Shown piece by piece: positions 44,838-52,467 of a stretch of 64,000 nucleotides of DNA (position 1 is its first letter; every line of letters begins with the position of its first letter). The notes under the pieces were generated by a model. It saw only the letters and a program-made list of their open reading frames with translations, was not told the origin of the DNA and did no database searches. This DNA is from Micromonospora sp. DSM 45708. Lineage in GTDB: Bacteria > Actinomycetota > Actinomycetes > Mycobacteriales > Micromonosporaceae. The stretch lies in NCBI RefSeq assembly GCF_039566955.1, contig NZ_CP154796.1, forward strand, positions 62,001 to 126,000, in the 5' to 3' direction. The position numbers and the translations under genes were made by a program.

Positions 44838-45943
44838 TCGACATCGCGGGCGCGGTGGCCGCCGACGCCATCGACGAGGAGACCCGGGACCAGCCCGAGC
44901 CGGCGCACCGGGCGGCCGGTGTCGCGCCGGTGGCCGCGCACTACGGCGACCCGATGCGCGAACAGCGCGTGCTGGCCACCGGCGTGGGCCTGGTGGACCG
45001 CTCGCACCGGGGCGTCATCGCGGTGCCGGGCGAGGAACGGATCGGCTGGCTGCACACGCTGACCAGCCAGCACCTGGCCGCGCTGGCGCCCGGGCAGGGC
45101 ACCGAGCTGCTGGTGCTCTCCCCGAACGGGCACGTCGAGCAGCACGCGCTGGTCGCCGAGGACGGCGAGACCACCTGGCTGGACACCGAGCCGGGGATGA
45201 CCGGCGGGCTGCTGTCGTACCTGGAGAAGATGCGCTTCTTCAGCAAGGTCGAGCCGCGTGACGTCACCGCCGGGCACGCGCTGCTCTCCCTGGTCGGGCC
45301 GGAGGCCGCCGACGCGACCGGCGCGCTCGGCGTCACCGGCCTGGCCGCACCCGACGTGCTCGGGGTGCCGGGTCCGAAGTTCCGTTCCGGCGAGCTGCCC
45401 GCGCGGCCCTCCGTGGTGTACGACGTCACGCCGCTGCCGTCCGGCGGCTGGGCCCGCCGGGTGGCGCTCGGCGTCGACCTGCTGGTGCCGCGCCCGGCGA
45501 TGGCCGACGTGGTGGCCGCGCTGCGCGGCGCGGGCGTGCCGGTCGCCGGGCTGTGGGCGTACGAGGCGATCCGGGTGGCCGCCCGGCGGGCCCGGGCCGG
45601 GGTGGAGACCGACCACCGCACCATTCCCGCCGAGGTGGACCTGATCGCCCCGGCCGTGCACCTGGACAAGGGCTGCTACCGGGGGCAGGAGACGGTGGCC
45701 CGGGTGCACAACCTCGGCAAGCCGCCGCGCCGGCTCGCGCTGCTGCACCTGGACGGTGTGACCACCGACCAGCCGCCGCCCGCCGGCACGCCGGTCACGC
45801 TTGACGGCCGGACGGTCGGCTTCGTCGGCACCGCCGTGCACCACTACGAGCTGGGGCAGATCGCGCTCGCCGTGCTCAAGCGCAACACCCCCGACGACGC
45901 CCGCCTGATGGTGGGCGACTCCGCCGCCGCCATCGACGTGTAA
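44834..45943 (+). CDS. ygfZ: YgfZ/GcvT domain folate-binding protein (Fe-S cluster related)
   Basis: The 369-residue protein has the GcvT-like fold (GVGLVDRSHRGVIAVPGEER; LHTLTSQHLAALAPGQG) and the YgfZ signature KGCYRGQETVARVHNLG with its conserved Cys. YgfZ/IBA57 proteins bind tetrahydrofolate and help build or repair Fe-S clusters in enzymes such as MiaB. It overlaps the Fur gene by four bases, so a metal-responsive regulator and an Fe-S helper share a transcript. It ends at a TAAGG repeat. Confidence 0.92.
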   Translation: MIDIAGAVAADAIDEETRDQPEPAHRAAGVAPVAAHYGDPMREQRVLATGVGLVDRSHRGVIAVPGEERIGWLHTLTSQHLAALAPGQGTELLVLSPNGHVEQHALVAEDGETTWLDTEPGMTGGLLSYLEKMRFFSKVEPRDVTAGHALLSLVGPEAADATGALGVTGLAAPDVLGVPGPKFRSGELPARPSVVYDVTPLPSGGWARRVALGVDLLVPRPAMADVVAALRGAGVPVAGLWAYEAIRVAARRARAGVETDHRTIPAEVDLIAPAVHLDKGCYRGQETVARVHNLGKPPRRLALLHLDGVTTDQPPPAGTPVTLDGRTVGFVGTAVHHYELGQIALAVLKRNTPDDARLMVGDSAAAIDV

Positions 45944-45996
45944 GGAAGGGCCCCTTATTAACGCCTGCGGTAGAGAAAGGTTCCCTTCTTGACGCC
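45941..45996 (+). repeat. TAAGG/GGGCCCC repeat element (two direct half-units)
   Basis: It begins with the ygfZ stop: TAAGGAAGGGCCCCTTATTA, then ACGCCTGCGGTAGAG, then AAAGGTTCCCTTCTTGACGCC. The two half-units (AGGGCCCCTTATTAACGCC and AGGTTCCCTTCTTGACGCC) are direct repeats of each other with five mismatches. Confidence 0.7.
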
Positions 45997-46055
45997 GCTC
46001 GCACCGGAAATCCTACGGTCGACCCGGTGCCGGGGGCCGGTCTAGGATCCGGGGC

Positions 46056-46883
46056 ATGACGACAGGGACGTTGATCACGGTTGCCCCCACCGGTGCGGAG
46101 TCGGCCAAGGCGGAGGTGCCGGCGCTGCCGGTGACGCTCGACGAACTGCTGCTGACCGCCAAGGAGTGCGAGGCGCTCGGCGCGGCCGTGATCCACGTGC
46201 ACATCCGGGACGACGAGGCGCGGCCCACGCTCGACCCGGCCCGGCTGCGGGAGACCGTGTCGGCGCTGCGGGAGAGCACCGACCTGATCGTGCAGATCTC
46301 CTCCGGCGGCGCGGTGACCGACCCGGAGGCGCACCGGCTCGCGGTGCTCGACGCCGGGCCGGACATGGCCTCCTGCACCATGGGCACGGTCAACTTCGGT
46401 GACGACGTGTTCCTCAACCGCTGGGAGTTCATCGTCGACCTGCACACCCGGATGCAGGAGCGGGGCGTCGTCCCCGAGTACGAGATCTTCGACCTCGGCC
46501 ACCTCACCGCGTTGCAGCGGCTGCTCGGCAAGTACGGCCTGCCGCACGGCGGGCACGTCCACGTCGACTTCGTGATGGGCGTGCCGGGCGGCATGCCGGG
46601 CACCGCCGCCACGCTTGTCGCCGCCCAGCAGATGCTGCGTGACCTCCCCGAGGGCACCACGTTCGCGGCCACCGGCATCGGCCGCAGCACCATCCCGGTG
46701 ATGCTGTCCTCGCTCGCTACCGGCGGTCACCTCCGGGTCGGCATGGAGGACACGGTCACCTACGCGAAGGGCCGCCCGGTGGAGTCGAACATGCAGCTCG
46801 TGGCCCGCGCGGTCGGCTTCGCCCAGCTCGCCCAGCGCCCGCCGCTGACCACCGCCGAGGCCCGCGCGCTGCTCGGCGTGTAA
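46056..46883 (+). CDS. BKACE family protein (3-keto-5-aminohexanoate cleavage-like)
   Basis: The 275-residue TIM-barrel protein shows the DUF849/BKACE features: LITVAPTGAES near the start, GAAVIHVHIRDDEARPTLD with the two metal-binding His, DLIVQISSGGAV, CTMGTVNFGDDVFLNR and EYEIFDLGHL. BKACE enzymes split beta-keto acids with acetyl-CoA. Which acid is used here is unknown. TAGGAT at 46043-46048 lies seven bases before the ATG, a textbook leaderless start. The gene stands alone. Confidence 0.9.
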   Translation: MTTGTLITVAPTGAESAKAEVPALPVTLDELLLTAKECEALGAAVIHVHIRDDEARPTLDPARLRETVSALRESTDLIVQISSGGAVTDPEAHRLAVLDAGPDMASCTMGTVNFGDDVFLNRWEFIVDLHTRMQERGVVPEYEIFDLGHLTALQRLLGKYGLPHGGHVHVDFVMGVPGGMPGTAATLVAAQQMLRDLPEGTTFAATGIGRSTIPVMLSSLATGGHLRVGMEDTVTYAKGRPVESNMQLVARAVGFAQLAQRPPLTTAEARALLGV

Positions 46884-46977
46884 GCGGCGCACGCGCACCC
46901 GCACCTGTACGGGCGCGGCCGACGTCGCAGGTCACCCCGCTGCCGGCCGTGATCGCCCCGTCGGTACCGTCCATCGT

Positions 46978-47937
46978 GTGGGAAAGACGTACGAGGGCGG
47001 CGTGCCGCTCGCCGAGGTGGTCCGCTCCGGGTTCGTGGAGGGCGTCCACCGTGGTTCCGTGGTGGTGCTGGACGCCACCGGCTCGCCGGTCGCCGGCGCC
47101 GGTGACGTCGGCTCGCCGATCTTCCCCCGGTCGTCGAACAAGCCGATGCAGGCGATCGGCATGCTCCGGGCCGGGCTCGCGCTGACCGACCCGGCCGACG
47201 TGGCGCTGGTCGCCGCGAGTCACGCCGGTGAGGAGTTCCACGTCGAGCGCGTCACCGCGCTGCTCGGGCACGCCGGCCTGACCGGGGAGGCGCTGCACTG
47301 CCCGCCGGACCTGCCGTTCGGTGAGGCCGCCCGGGAGGCGGTGCTGCGGGCCGGCGGCGGCCCGTCCCGGGTGTTGATGAACTGCTCCGGCAAGCACGCC
47401 GGCATGGTGCTGACCTGCCGGGCGGCCGGCTGGCCGCTCGACGGGTACTGGCGGCCGGAGCACCCGCTCCAGCAGCGGCTGACCGCCACCGTCGAGGAGT
47501 TCACCGGGGAGCGGGCGGCGGCGGTCGGGGTGGACGGCTGTGGCGCACCCGTGCACGCCGTCTCGCTGACCGGGCTGGCGCGCGCGTTCCTGCGGCTGGT
47601 CACCGCCGAGCCGGGCGCCGTGGAGCGGACCGTGGCGGACGCGATGCGGGCGTACCCGGAGCTGGTCGGCGGTACCCAGGCCGACGACACCCGGCTGATG
47701 CGTGGCGTACCGGGGCTGCTCGCCAAGATCGGCGCGGAGGGGGTGATCGCGGCGGCGGTCCCGGGTGTCGGCGCGGTCGCCCTCAAGATCGACGACGGCG
47801 CCGCCCGCCCGCGGATGCCGGTCCTGACGTCCGCGCTGACCCGCCTGGGCCTGACCGCCCCCATCCTCACCGAGTACGCCGAGGTGCCCCTCCTGGGTGG
47901 CGGCCTGAAGGTGGGTGCCGTCCGCCCCCTCTGGTGA
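46978..47937 (+). CDS. Asparaginase (Rhizobium AnsA-type)
   Basis: The 319-residue protein belongs to the asparaginase II family of the Rhizobium etli type: PIFPRSSNKPMQAIGMLRAG at the start, VAASHAGEEFHVERV, LMNCSGKHAGMVLTCRAAGW and GVDGCGAPVHAVSLTGLARA. It should hydrolyse L-asparagine to aspartate and ammonia in the cytoplasm; no signal peptide is present. GTG at 46978 has TACCGT (46965-46970) seven bases upstream. It converges on the hydrolase gene across an inverted repeat. Confidence 0.9.
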   Translation: MGKTYEGGVPLAEVVRSGFVEGVHRGSVVVLDATGSPVAGAGDVGSPIFPRSSNKPMQAIGMLRAGLALTDPADVALVAASHAGEEFHVERVTALLGHAGLTGEALHCPPDLPFGEAAREAVLRAGGGPSRVLMNCSGKHAGMVLTCRAAGWPLDGYWRPEHPLQQRLTATVEEFTGERAAAVGVDGCGAPVHAVSLTGLARAFLRLVTAEPGAVERTVADAMRAYPELVGGTQADDTRLMRGVPGLLAKIGAEGVIAAAVPGVGAVALKIDDGAARPRMPVLTSALTRLGLTAPILTEYAEVPLLGGGLKVGAVRPLW

Positions 47938-47943
47938 CCCCGC

Positions 47944-48012
47944 TGATCTTGCGCTTGCGGCCCATGTCCCGCCCGTTGTGCACGGTTTGCCGGGGCGGCA
48001 AGTGCAAGATCA
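47944..48012. terminator. Inverted repeat between convergent genes
   Basis: TGATCTTGCGCTTGC (47944-47958) pairs with GCAAGTGCAAGATCA (47998-48012) with one mismatch around a 39-base loop. It lies six bases past the asparaginase stop and 13 before the hydrolase stop. Confidence 0.7.
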
Positions 48013-48024
48013 ACGAGGGGTGGG

Positions 48025-48822
48025 TCAGGGGAGGAAGGTGAGGAGGGCGGTGTTGACCTCGGTGGGGTGCTCCAAGGGGAACAGGTGGGCGGCGTTCGGG
48101 AGGTCGGGGAGGCGTACCCCGTGGGGGGCCTCGGCGGCGATGCGGTCGGCCAGGCGGCGGATGTCGGGGAGGTCGTCGGCCCCGGCCGCGGCCAGCACCG
48201 GCACCCGCAGCTCGGCCAGTCGGTCGACGGCCGGCGGGTCCAGCTCCGCCACCTCGATCGCGCTGAGCGCCTGCTCTGCGGCGAGCGCGCGGCGGTCCAT
48301 CTCCTCGGCGAACCTGATCAGCTCGGGGTCGACGTCGGCCGGCTGCCGGGTCGGGCCGACCACCCAGAACCGCACCTCGCCGGCGGCCATGGCACCGAAG
48401 TCCTCGGGGTCCACGTCGCCGACCAGCTCCTCCCAGAGCTGCTCGGTCTCCTCGGACCACTCGTAGCCGGAGAGCGGGGCGCCGAACAGCGCCAGCGCGC
48501 TCACCCGCTCCGGGTGGGCCAGCGCGGTGTCCACCGCCACCCGGCCACCGAACGAGCAGCCCACCAGCGCGGCCCGCTCGACGCCCAGCGCGTCGAGCAG
48601 CCCGACCAGGTCGTCGTGGTGGGCGAACGGGGCGGGCGGCAACTCCGACTCGCCGTAGCCGCGCAGGTCCGGGACGACCACCCGGTGCCGGGCGGCGAGC
48701 GCCGGCACCTGCTCGCGCCACATGCGCCGGTCCGCGATGCCGGCGTGCAGCAGCACCACGGCGCTGCCGCTGCCGGCTTCGTCGTAGGCGAGCGCGGCGC
48801 CGTTGATCTCGATCTTGGTCAC
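48025..48822 (-). CDS. Alpha/beta hydrolase
   Basis: The 265-residue protein has the alpha/beta hydrolase core: VVLLHAGIADRRMW (oxyanion turn), VVVPDLRGYGES, the nucleophile elbow VGCSFGGR with Ser, PVLAAAGADD (acid) and PNAAHLFPLEHP with the catalytic His. It could be an esterase, lactonase or dienelactone-type enzyme. The start is set at GTG 48822, not the ATG at 48846, because TACCGT (48834-48829 on the minus strand) lies six bases before the GTG, inside the longer reading frame. Confidence 0.85.
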   Translation of the reverse strand: MTKIEINGAALAYDEAGSGSAVVLLHAGIADRRMWREQVPALAARHRVVVPDLRGYGESELPPAPFAHHDDLVGLLDALGVERAALVGCSFGGRVAVDTALAHPERVSALALFGAPLSGYEWSEETEQLWEELVGDVDPEDFGAMAAGEVRFWVVGPTRQPADVDPELIRFAEEMDRRALAAEQALSAIEVAELDPPAVDRLAELRVPVLAAAGADDLPDIRRLADRIAAEAPHGVRLPDLPNAAHLFPLEHPTEVNTALLTFLP

Positions 48823-48885
48823 GGGGGAACGGTACGGAGCGGACATCGCCCCCGCAACCGGATTCGGGTGACATCGCTAACTCTG

Positions 48886-48927
48886 GCTAGCACTTTGCTT
48901 GCAGCAGCTAGCAGACCGCGTTACCGT
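48886..48927 (+). promoter_or_regulatory. Promoter of the XRE/HbhA operon with paired GCTAGCA repeats
   Basis: TTGCAG (48899-48904) and TACCGT (48922-48927) are 17 bases apart. GCTAGCA occurs at 48886-48892 and 48907-48913, spaced 21 bases, so on the same face of the helix and flanking the -35 box. It is a likely operator, perhaps for the XRE protein itself. Confidence 0.6.
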
Positions 48928-48933
48928 GGAGTC

Positions 48934-49533
48934 ATGGCCACCAGCAAGGACCTTCCCGATGTCGGCGGGTTCATTCGCGACCTGCGGCGCAACGCGAAGA
49001 TCTCACTGCGTCAGCTCGCCGAGCAGGCCGGCGTCAGCAACCCGTACCTGAGCCAGATCGAGCGCGGGCTGCGCAAGCCGAGCGCCGAGGTGCTCCAGCA
49101 GCTCGCCAGCGCGCTTCGCGTCTCCACGCCGGCCATGTACCTGCGGGCCGGACTGCTGGACGACAAGGAGGGGCAGGGCGTGCTCGCGGCCATCGCCGTC
49201 GACGCCGAGCTGACCATGGCCCAGAAGCAGTCGCTCACCCAGATCTACGAGACGTTTCGCCGGGAGAACGCGCGCCTGGCCGAGGCGACCGGCACGGCCG
49301 GACCGGTGGAGCCCACCGAGCCGGCCGCCGCGCCCGAGGCCCCGGCCACCGTCGCGCCGGCCGCGACCGGCCCCGTGACACCCGACGGCACCCCGACCGA
49401 GGCGGTCCTCGAATCGGTCGCCGTCACCGAGGCGGGCCCCGCGCCCGCGCCGCCCACCGCCGCCCGTGAACGCACGACCGCCCGCCGGGCGGCCCGGAAG
49501 GCCGCCGGTGCGGCCGAAGAGGAGCAGTCATGA
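48934..49533 (+). CDS. XRE family transcriptional regulator (Rv0474-like)
   Basis: The 199-residue protein has an N-terminal helix-turn-helix (FIRDLRRNAKISLRQLAEQA, then GVSNPYLSQIERGLRKPSAE; about residues 10-65) and a helical AELTMAQKQSLTQIYETFRR segment. A long Pro/Ala/Thr-rich tail (~100-199) ends in basic residues. The gene order XRE, HbhA-like, DUF2516 is the same as Rv0474-hbhA-Rv0476 of Mycobacterium tuberculosis. TACCGT lies six bases before the ATG. Its stop overlaps the start of the next gene. It probably controls this operon. Confidence 0.88.
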   Translation: MATSKDLPDVGGFIRDLRRNAKISLRQLAEQAGVSNPYLSQIERGLRKPSAEVLQQLASALRVSTPAMYLRAGLLDDKEGQGVLAAIAVDAELTMAQKQSLTQIYETFRRENARLAEATGTAGPVEPTEPAAAPEAPATVAPAATGPVTPDGTPTEAVLESVAVTEAGPAPAPPTAARERTTARRAARKAAGAAEEEQS

Positions 49534-50210
49534 CCCAGCCGAAGACCAACCGCATCCCCGCCCCGCTCTACGCCGCCGCCGGCGCCGGTGAGCTGGCCCT
49601 GGAGCAGCTCCGCAAGCTGCCCACCGTGGTCAGCGGCCTGGGCACCCGGGTCGTCGCCGACCTCGGCGGCAAGGCCGTCGGCACCGGCTACGAGCTGCGC
49701 CAGAAGGCCACCGAGACGCTCAAGACGGCCAACCTGACCGCCACCGGGCTGCGCTCGACCGACCTCGACCAGCTCCGCGAGGCCGCCAACCTGGACAAGC
49801 TCCGGGAGGCCGCCAACCTGGACAAGCTCCGCGAGGCCGCCACCCGTAACGCCGCCGCCGTGGTGTCCGGCGCATACGCCGCGCAGGAGCGTGCCCTGGC
49901 CGCGTACGCCGAGCTGGTCGCCCGGGGCGAGCGGGTCGTCGGCGCCGGCGTGCTGGAGGCCGCCGAGACCGTCAACGCCGACATCGAGGCGACCGAGGAG
50001 ACCACCCCGGTCACCCCGACGACCGTGACCCCGAAGACCGAGGTGCCGAGCCCGGCCGAGGTCGCCGAGGTGGTGGCCGCCAAGCCGGCCGCCGTGAAGC
50101 GGACCCGGGCCACCAAGGCGACCGCCACCCAGGCCGCCGCCGCCAAGCCGGCCACCCCGTCGGCGAAGCTGCCGAAGGCCACGAAGCGGACCAGCCCGAC
50201 CGCCGAGTGA
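49530..50210 (+). CDS. HbhA-like helical protein with Lys/Ala/Pro-rich tail
   Basis: The 226-residue protein has a helical, coiled-coil-like first part (AAGAGELALEQLRKLPTVVS; AAQERALAAYAELVARGERV), with a nine-residue repeat LREAANLDK twice plus LREAA (DNA 49773-49841). The tail is rich in Lys, Ala, Thr and Pro (PAAVKRTRATKATATQ). This is the build of mycobacterial heparin-binding hemagglutinin, which acts in adhesion and in lipid-inclusion binding. Here a cell-surface or inclusion role in an environmental species is more likely. It overlaps the XRE gene by four bases. Confidence 0.85.
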   Translation: MTQPKTNRIPAPLYAAAGAGELALEQLRKLPTVVSGLGTRVVADLGGKAVGTGYELRQKATETLKTANLTATGLRSTDLDQLREAANLDKLREAANLDKLREAATRNAAAVVSGAYAAQERALAAYAELVARGERVVGAGVLEAAETVNADIEATEETTPVTPTTVTPKTEVPSPAEVAEVVAAKPAAVKRTRATKATATQAAAAKPATPSAKLPKATKRTSPTAE

Positions 50211-50226
50211 CCCGACTCTCCACCCG

Positions 50227-50263
50227 GACCCCGGACAGCGTCCTGTCGGACGTTTCCGGGGTC
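50227..50263 (+). terminator. Hairpin after the HbhA-like gene
   Basis: GACCCCGGA (50227-50235) pairs with TCCGGGGTC (50255-50263), and CGTCC/GGACG extends the stem inside. It lies 16 bases after the stop codon. The next gene has its own leaderless promoter. Confidence 0.8.
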
Positions 50264-50282
50264 TCGGCATAAGCTTGCCGGC

Positions 50283-50597
50283 ATGGCCTACGCCGCGCCG
50301 ATCTTCGCGTTCGAAGTCCGCTCCGTGATTCAGCTGATCCTGCTCGTCTTCGCCCTGGTCATCCAGGGCGTGGCCCTGGTGCACGCACTCACCCAGCGCG
50401 GCGACGGCTTCGCCGCGCTCGGCACGCTGCCCAAGGGCGGCTGGATCGCCATCCTGGCGGTCTGCCTGCTGCTGACCCTGCTGGGCTTCGGCCCGATCAG
50501 CCTCTTCGGGCTGGTCGGCATCGCGGCCGGCCTCATCTACCTGCTCGACGTGCGACCCGGCCTGCGGGACCTGCACGACGGCCGAGGGTCCTGGTGA
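50283..50597 (+). CDS. DUF2516 membrane protein (Rv0476-like)
   Basis: The 104-residue protein has three membrane segments: VIQLILLVFALVIQGVALVH, WIAILAVCLLLTLLGFG and SLFGLVGIAAGLIYLLDV, the last followed by RPGLRDLHDGRGSW. This is DUF2516, which sits beside hbhA in mycobacteria as Rv0476. TAAGCT at 50270-50275 lies seven bases before the ATG, so it has a separate leaderless promoter. Its function is unknown. Its stop overlaps the start of the hydrolase (GTGA). Confidence 0.88.
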   Translation: MAYAAPIFAFEVRSVIQLILLVFALVIQGVALVHALTQRGDGFAALGTLPKGGWIAILAVCLLLTLLGFGPISLFGLVGIAAGLIYLLDVRPGLRDLHDGRGSW

Positions 50598-51481
50598 GAG
50601 GTTTCCGCTGGCCCCCGCCGCCGGACGGCGGCCCCCGCACCTGGGGGCCCGGCCCCGGCGGCCCGCGTACCGGCCGGCCGGCGCTGCCCGAACCGGAGAC
50701 GGAACTCGTCGACACCCCGCACGGGGTGAGCCTGGAACGCCTGGTCACCGGCGTCGGCGATCCGGTCACCGTGTTCGCCCACGGGCTGGGCAACGGCATC
50801 GCCACCACCCGGCCGTTCGGCAGCGGCGTGACCGGTCGACGGATCTTCTTCCAGTTCCGCGGGCACGGCCGGTCCGACTCCCCGCCCGGGCCGTGGAACT
50901 ACCTCGACCTCGCCCGTGACCTGCGGGCCGTCGCCGACCTCGGCGGCGCCACCCGCGCGTTCGGGGCCAGCCTCGGCGCGGGCGCGCTGTGCCGGCTGCT
51001 CGCCGAGAGCCCGGCACGCTTCGAGAAGCTCGTCTTCTTCCTTCCCGCCGTGCTGGACACGCCGCGCGGCGAGGTGGCGCGGACCCGCCTCACCGGCCTG
51101 CTCGACGCGGTGGCCGACGGCGACGCGCACGCGCTCGCCGAAGTGGTGTCGCTGGAGCTGCCGCCGTCGGTCCGCAACACCCCGGCCGGCTGGGCCTACC
51201 TGCGGCAACGGCTCGACCAACTGCTGCGCGACGGGCTCGCACCCGGCTTGGCCGGCCTGCCCGGCCAGGCCCCGCTGGACGACGCCGGCGCGCTCGCCGC
51301 GGTCACCGCCCCGGCGCTGGTGATCGGCTGCGTCGACGACGACCTGCACCCGGTCGCCGTGGCCGAGCAGCTCGCCGCCGCGCTGCCGGCCGCCACCCTG
51401 CACGTGTACGACCGACCCGCCGTGCTCTGGACCGAACGCGCCGACCTGCGGGAGCGCGTCTCGTCGTTCCTGAACGGGTAA
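50594..51481 (+). CDS. Alpha/beta hydrolase
   Basis: The 295-residue protein opens with a Pro/Gly-rich stretch and then shows the hydrolase fold: VTVFAHGLGNGIATTRP, FFQFRGHGRSDSPPG, and FGASLGAGALCRLLAESP with the nucleophile Ser. Later LVIGCVDDDLHPVAVAEQ carries an acid. The usual final catalytic His is not obvious in the C-terminal part (LHVYDRPAVLWTERADLR), which casts some doubt on ordinary esterase activity. It is coupled to the DUF2516 gene by a four-base overlap. Confidence 0.8.
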   Translation: MRGFRWPPPPDGGPRTWGPGPGGPRTGRPALPEPETELVDTPHGVSLERLVTGVGDPVTVFAHGLGNGIATTRPFGSGVTGRRIFFQFRGHGRSDSPPGPWNYLDLARDLRAVADLGGATRAFGASLGAGALCRLLAESPARFEKLVFFLPAVLDTPRGEVARTRLTGLLDAVADGDAHALAEVVSLELPPSVRNTPAGWAYLRQRLDQLLRDGLAPGLAGLPGQAPLDDAGALAAVTAPALVIGCVDDDLHPVAVAEQLAAALPAATLHVYDRPAVLWTERADLRERVSSFLNG

Positions 51482-51492
51482 CGTCGGCCGGC

Positions 51493-52230
51493 ATGGGCGT
51501 CACACACCACGGCCGTACGCACCGCCTCGACCTCGCCGACCCCACGCTGCGTGAGTGGACGTGCCGGGTGCTGGCGGCCGACCCCGAGCAGGGCATCGTG
51601 TTGGACCGGTCGGCGTTCTACCCGGGCGGCGGCGGCCAGCCACCTGATCACGGGGTGCTGCTCTGGCAGGGCGTGCAGACCCGGGTCGTGGGCACCCGCA
51701 AGGGCGACGACCTGTGGCTGATCCCGGCCGAGGGTGACCCGGTGCCGCCGGTCGGCGCCGACGTCACCGGCGCGGTGGAGGACGCCCGCCGGACCATGCT
51801 GATGCGGACCCACTCCGGGCTGCACGTGCTGTGCGGCGTGGTGTTCCGGGACTTCGGCGCGCTGGTCACCGGCGGCAACATGGAACCGGGCGAGGCCCGG
51901 ATGGACTTCAACCTGCCCGAGGTGCCGTCGGACTTCAAGACCCGCATCGAGGAGCTGGTCAACGCCGAGGTGGCCGCCGACCGTTCGGTCGCGGTCCGGG
52001 TGCTGCCGCGCGCCGACGCGTTGGCGCTGCCGGACATCATCCGTACCCAGTCCAACCTGATCCCACCGGACGAGCAGGAGGTGCGGATCGTCGACATCGT
52101 CGGCTTGGACGTGCAGGCCGACGGCGGCACGCACGTCGCCTCCACCGCCCAGATCGGCAAGGTCCAGGTGGTCAAGGTGGAGAGCAAGGGCCGGGCCAAC
52201 CGCCGGGTCCGGGTCCGCCTGGCGGACTGA
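51493..52230 (+). CDS. Alanyl-tRNA editing protein AlaX-like
   Basis: The 245-residue protein matches AlaX, the free-standing editing domain that removes Ser or Gly from mischarged tRNA-Ala: RSAFYPGGGGQPPDHG, then MLMRTHSGLHVLCGVV with the HxxxH zinc motif, and QADGGTHVASTAQIG where Asp replaces the usual Cys before GGTH. The remaining motif His is present. The -10 box TAACGT (51479-51484) includes the stop codon of the hydrolase gene and lies eight bases before the ATG. About 200 bases without a gene follow. Confidence 0.9.
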   Translation: MGVTHHGRTHRLDLADPTLREWTCRVLAADPEQGIVLDRSAFYPGGGGQPPDHGVLLWQGVQTRVVGTRKGDDLWLIPAEGDPVPPVGADVTGAVEDARRTMLMRTHSGLHVLCGVVFRDFGALVTGGNMEPGEARMDFNLPEVPSDFKTRIEELVNAEVAADRSVAVRVLPRADALALPDIIRTQSNLIPPDEQEVRIVDIVGLDVQADGGTHVASTAQIGKVQVVKVESKGRANRRVRVRLAD

Positions 52231-52430
52231 GTCAGCGGGGCAGGCCGGGCGGACAGGCGTCGCCGCGGTTCCTCCACCGAAGTGGTCGAGCCGGCCAGGA
52301 AGTCGAGCGGTGCTCGGGTCTGGCCTCCCTGGTATACGCTGCGGTACTTTCACTGTGGGCGTGGGCGCTCGGAGCGCGCCTCCGAAAAGTCGGAGGAGAT
52401 GCCAGGTTCGACTCCTGGACGCCAGGCCGC
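52231..52430. other. Gene-free stretch before the low-GC gene
   Basis: No credible coding region was seen between AlaX and the HEPN-like gene apart from a tRNA-like fold near its end. The composition drops from the surrounding level at about 52330 (GGTATACGCT, GGTACTTTCA), which may mark the border of transferred DNA. Confidence 0.5.
52356..52425 (+). pseudogene. tRNA-like cloverleaf, probable tRNA remnant
   Basis: All four arms can be drawn: acceptor TGGGCGT/ACGCCAG (five pairs, one wobble, one mismatch); D arm GCGC-TCGGA-GCGC; anticodon arm CCTCC/GGAGG; variable AGATG; T arm CCAGG-TTCGACT-CCTGG with a canonical T loop. Against function: the anticodon loop has eight bases (GAAAAGTC), U8 is missing and the D loop has five bases. 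No anticodon can be assigned. Confidence 0.45.
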
Positions 52431-52467
52431 ATGACATGCGCGTGTGGCGTGGCGTTCAGGAGTCGAA
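52407..52467. repeat. Inverted repeat copying the T arm and acceptor end
   Basis: TTCGACTCCTGGACGCCA (52407-52424) is repeated inverted at 52450-52467 with one mismatch and a 25-base spacer. The likely ATG of the next gene (52431) lies in the spacer, so an mRNA from upstream would hold its start in a hairpin loop. Confidence 0.75.

Noticed and set aside
49773..49841. 27-base direct repeats as a CRISPR-like array
   Set aside because: They are in-frame codons for the LREAANLDK repeat of the HbhA-like protein, with no spacers.
52356..52425. Calling the cloverleaf a working tRNA
   Set aside because: The anticodon loop has eight bases, U8 is missing, the D loop is too short and the acceptor has a mismatch, so it is listed only as a tRNA-like remnant.
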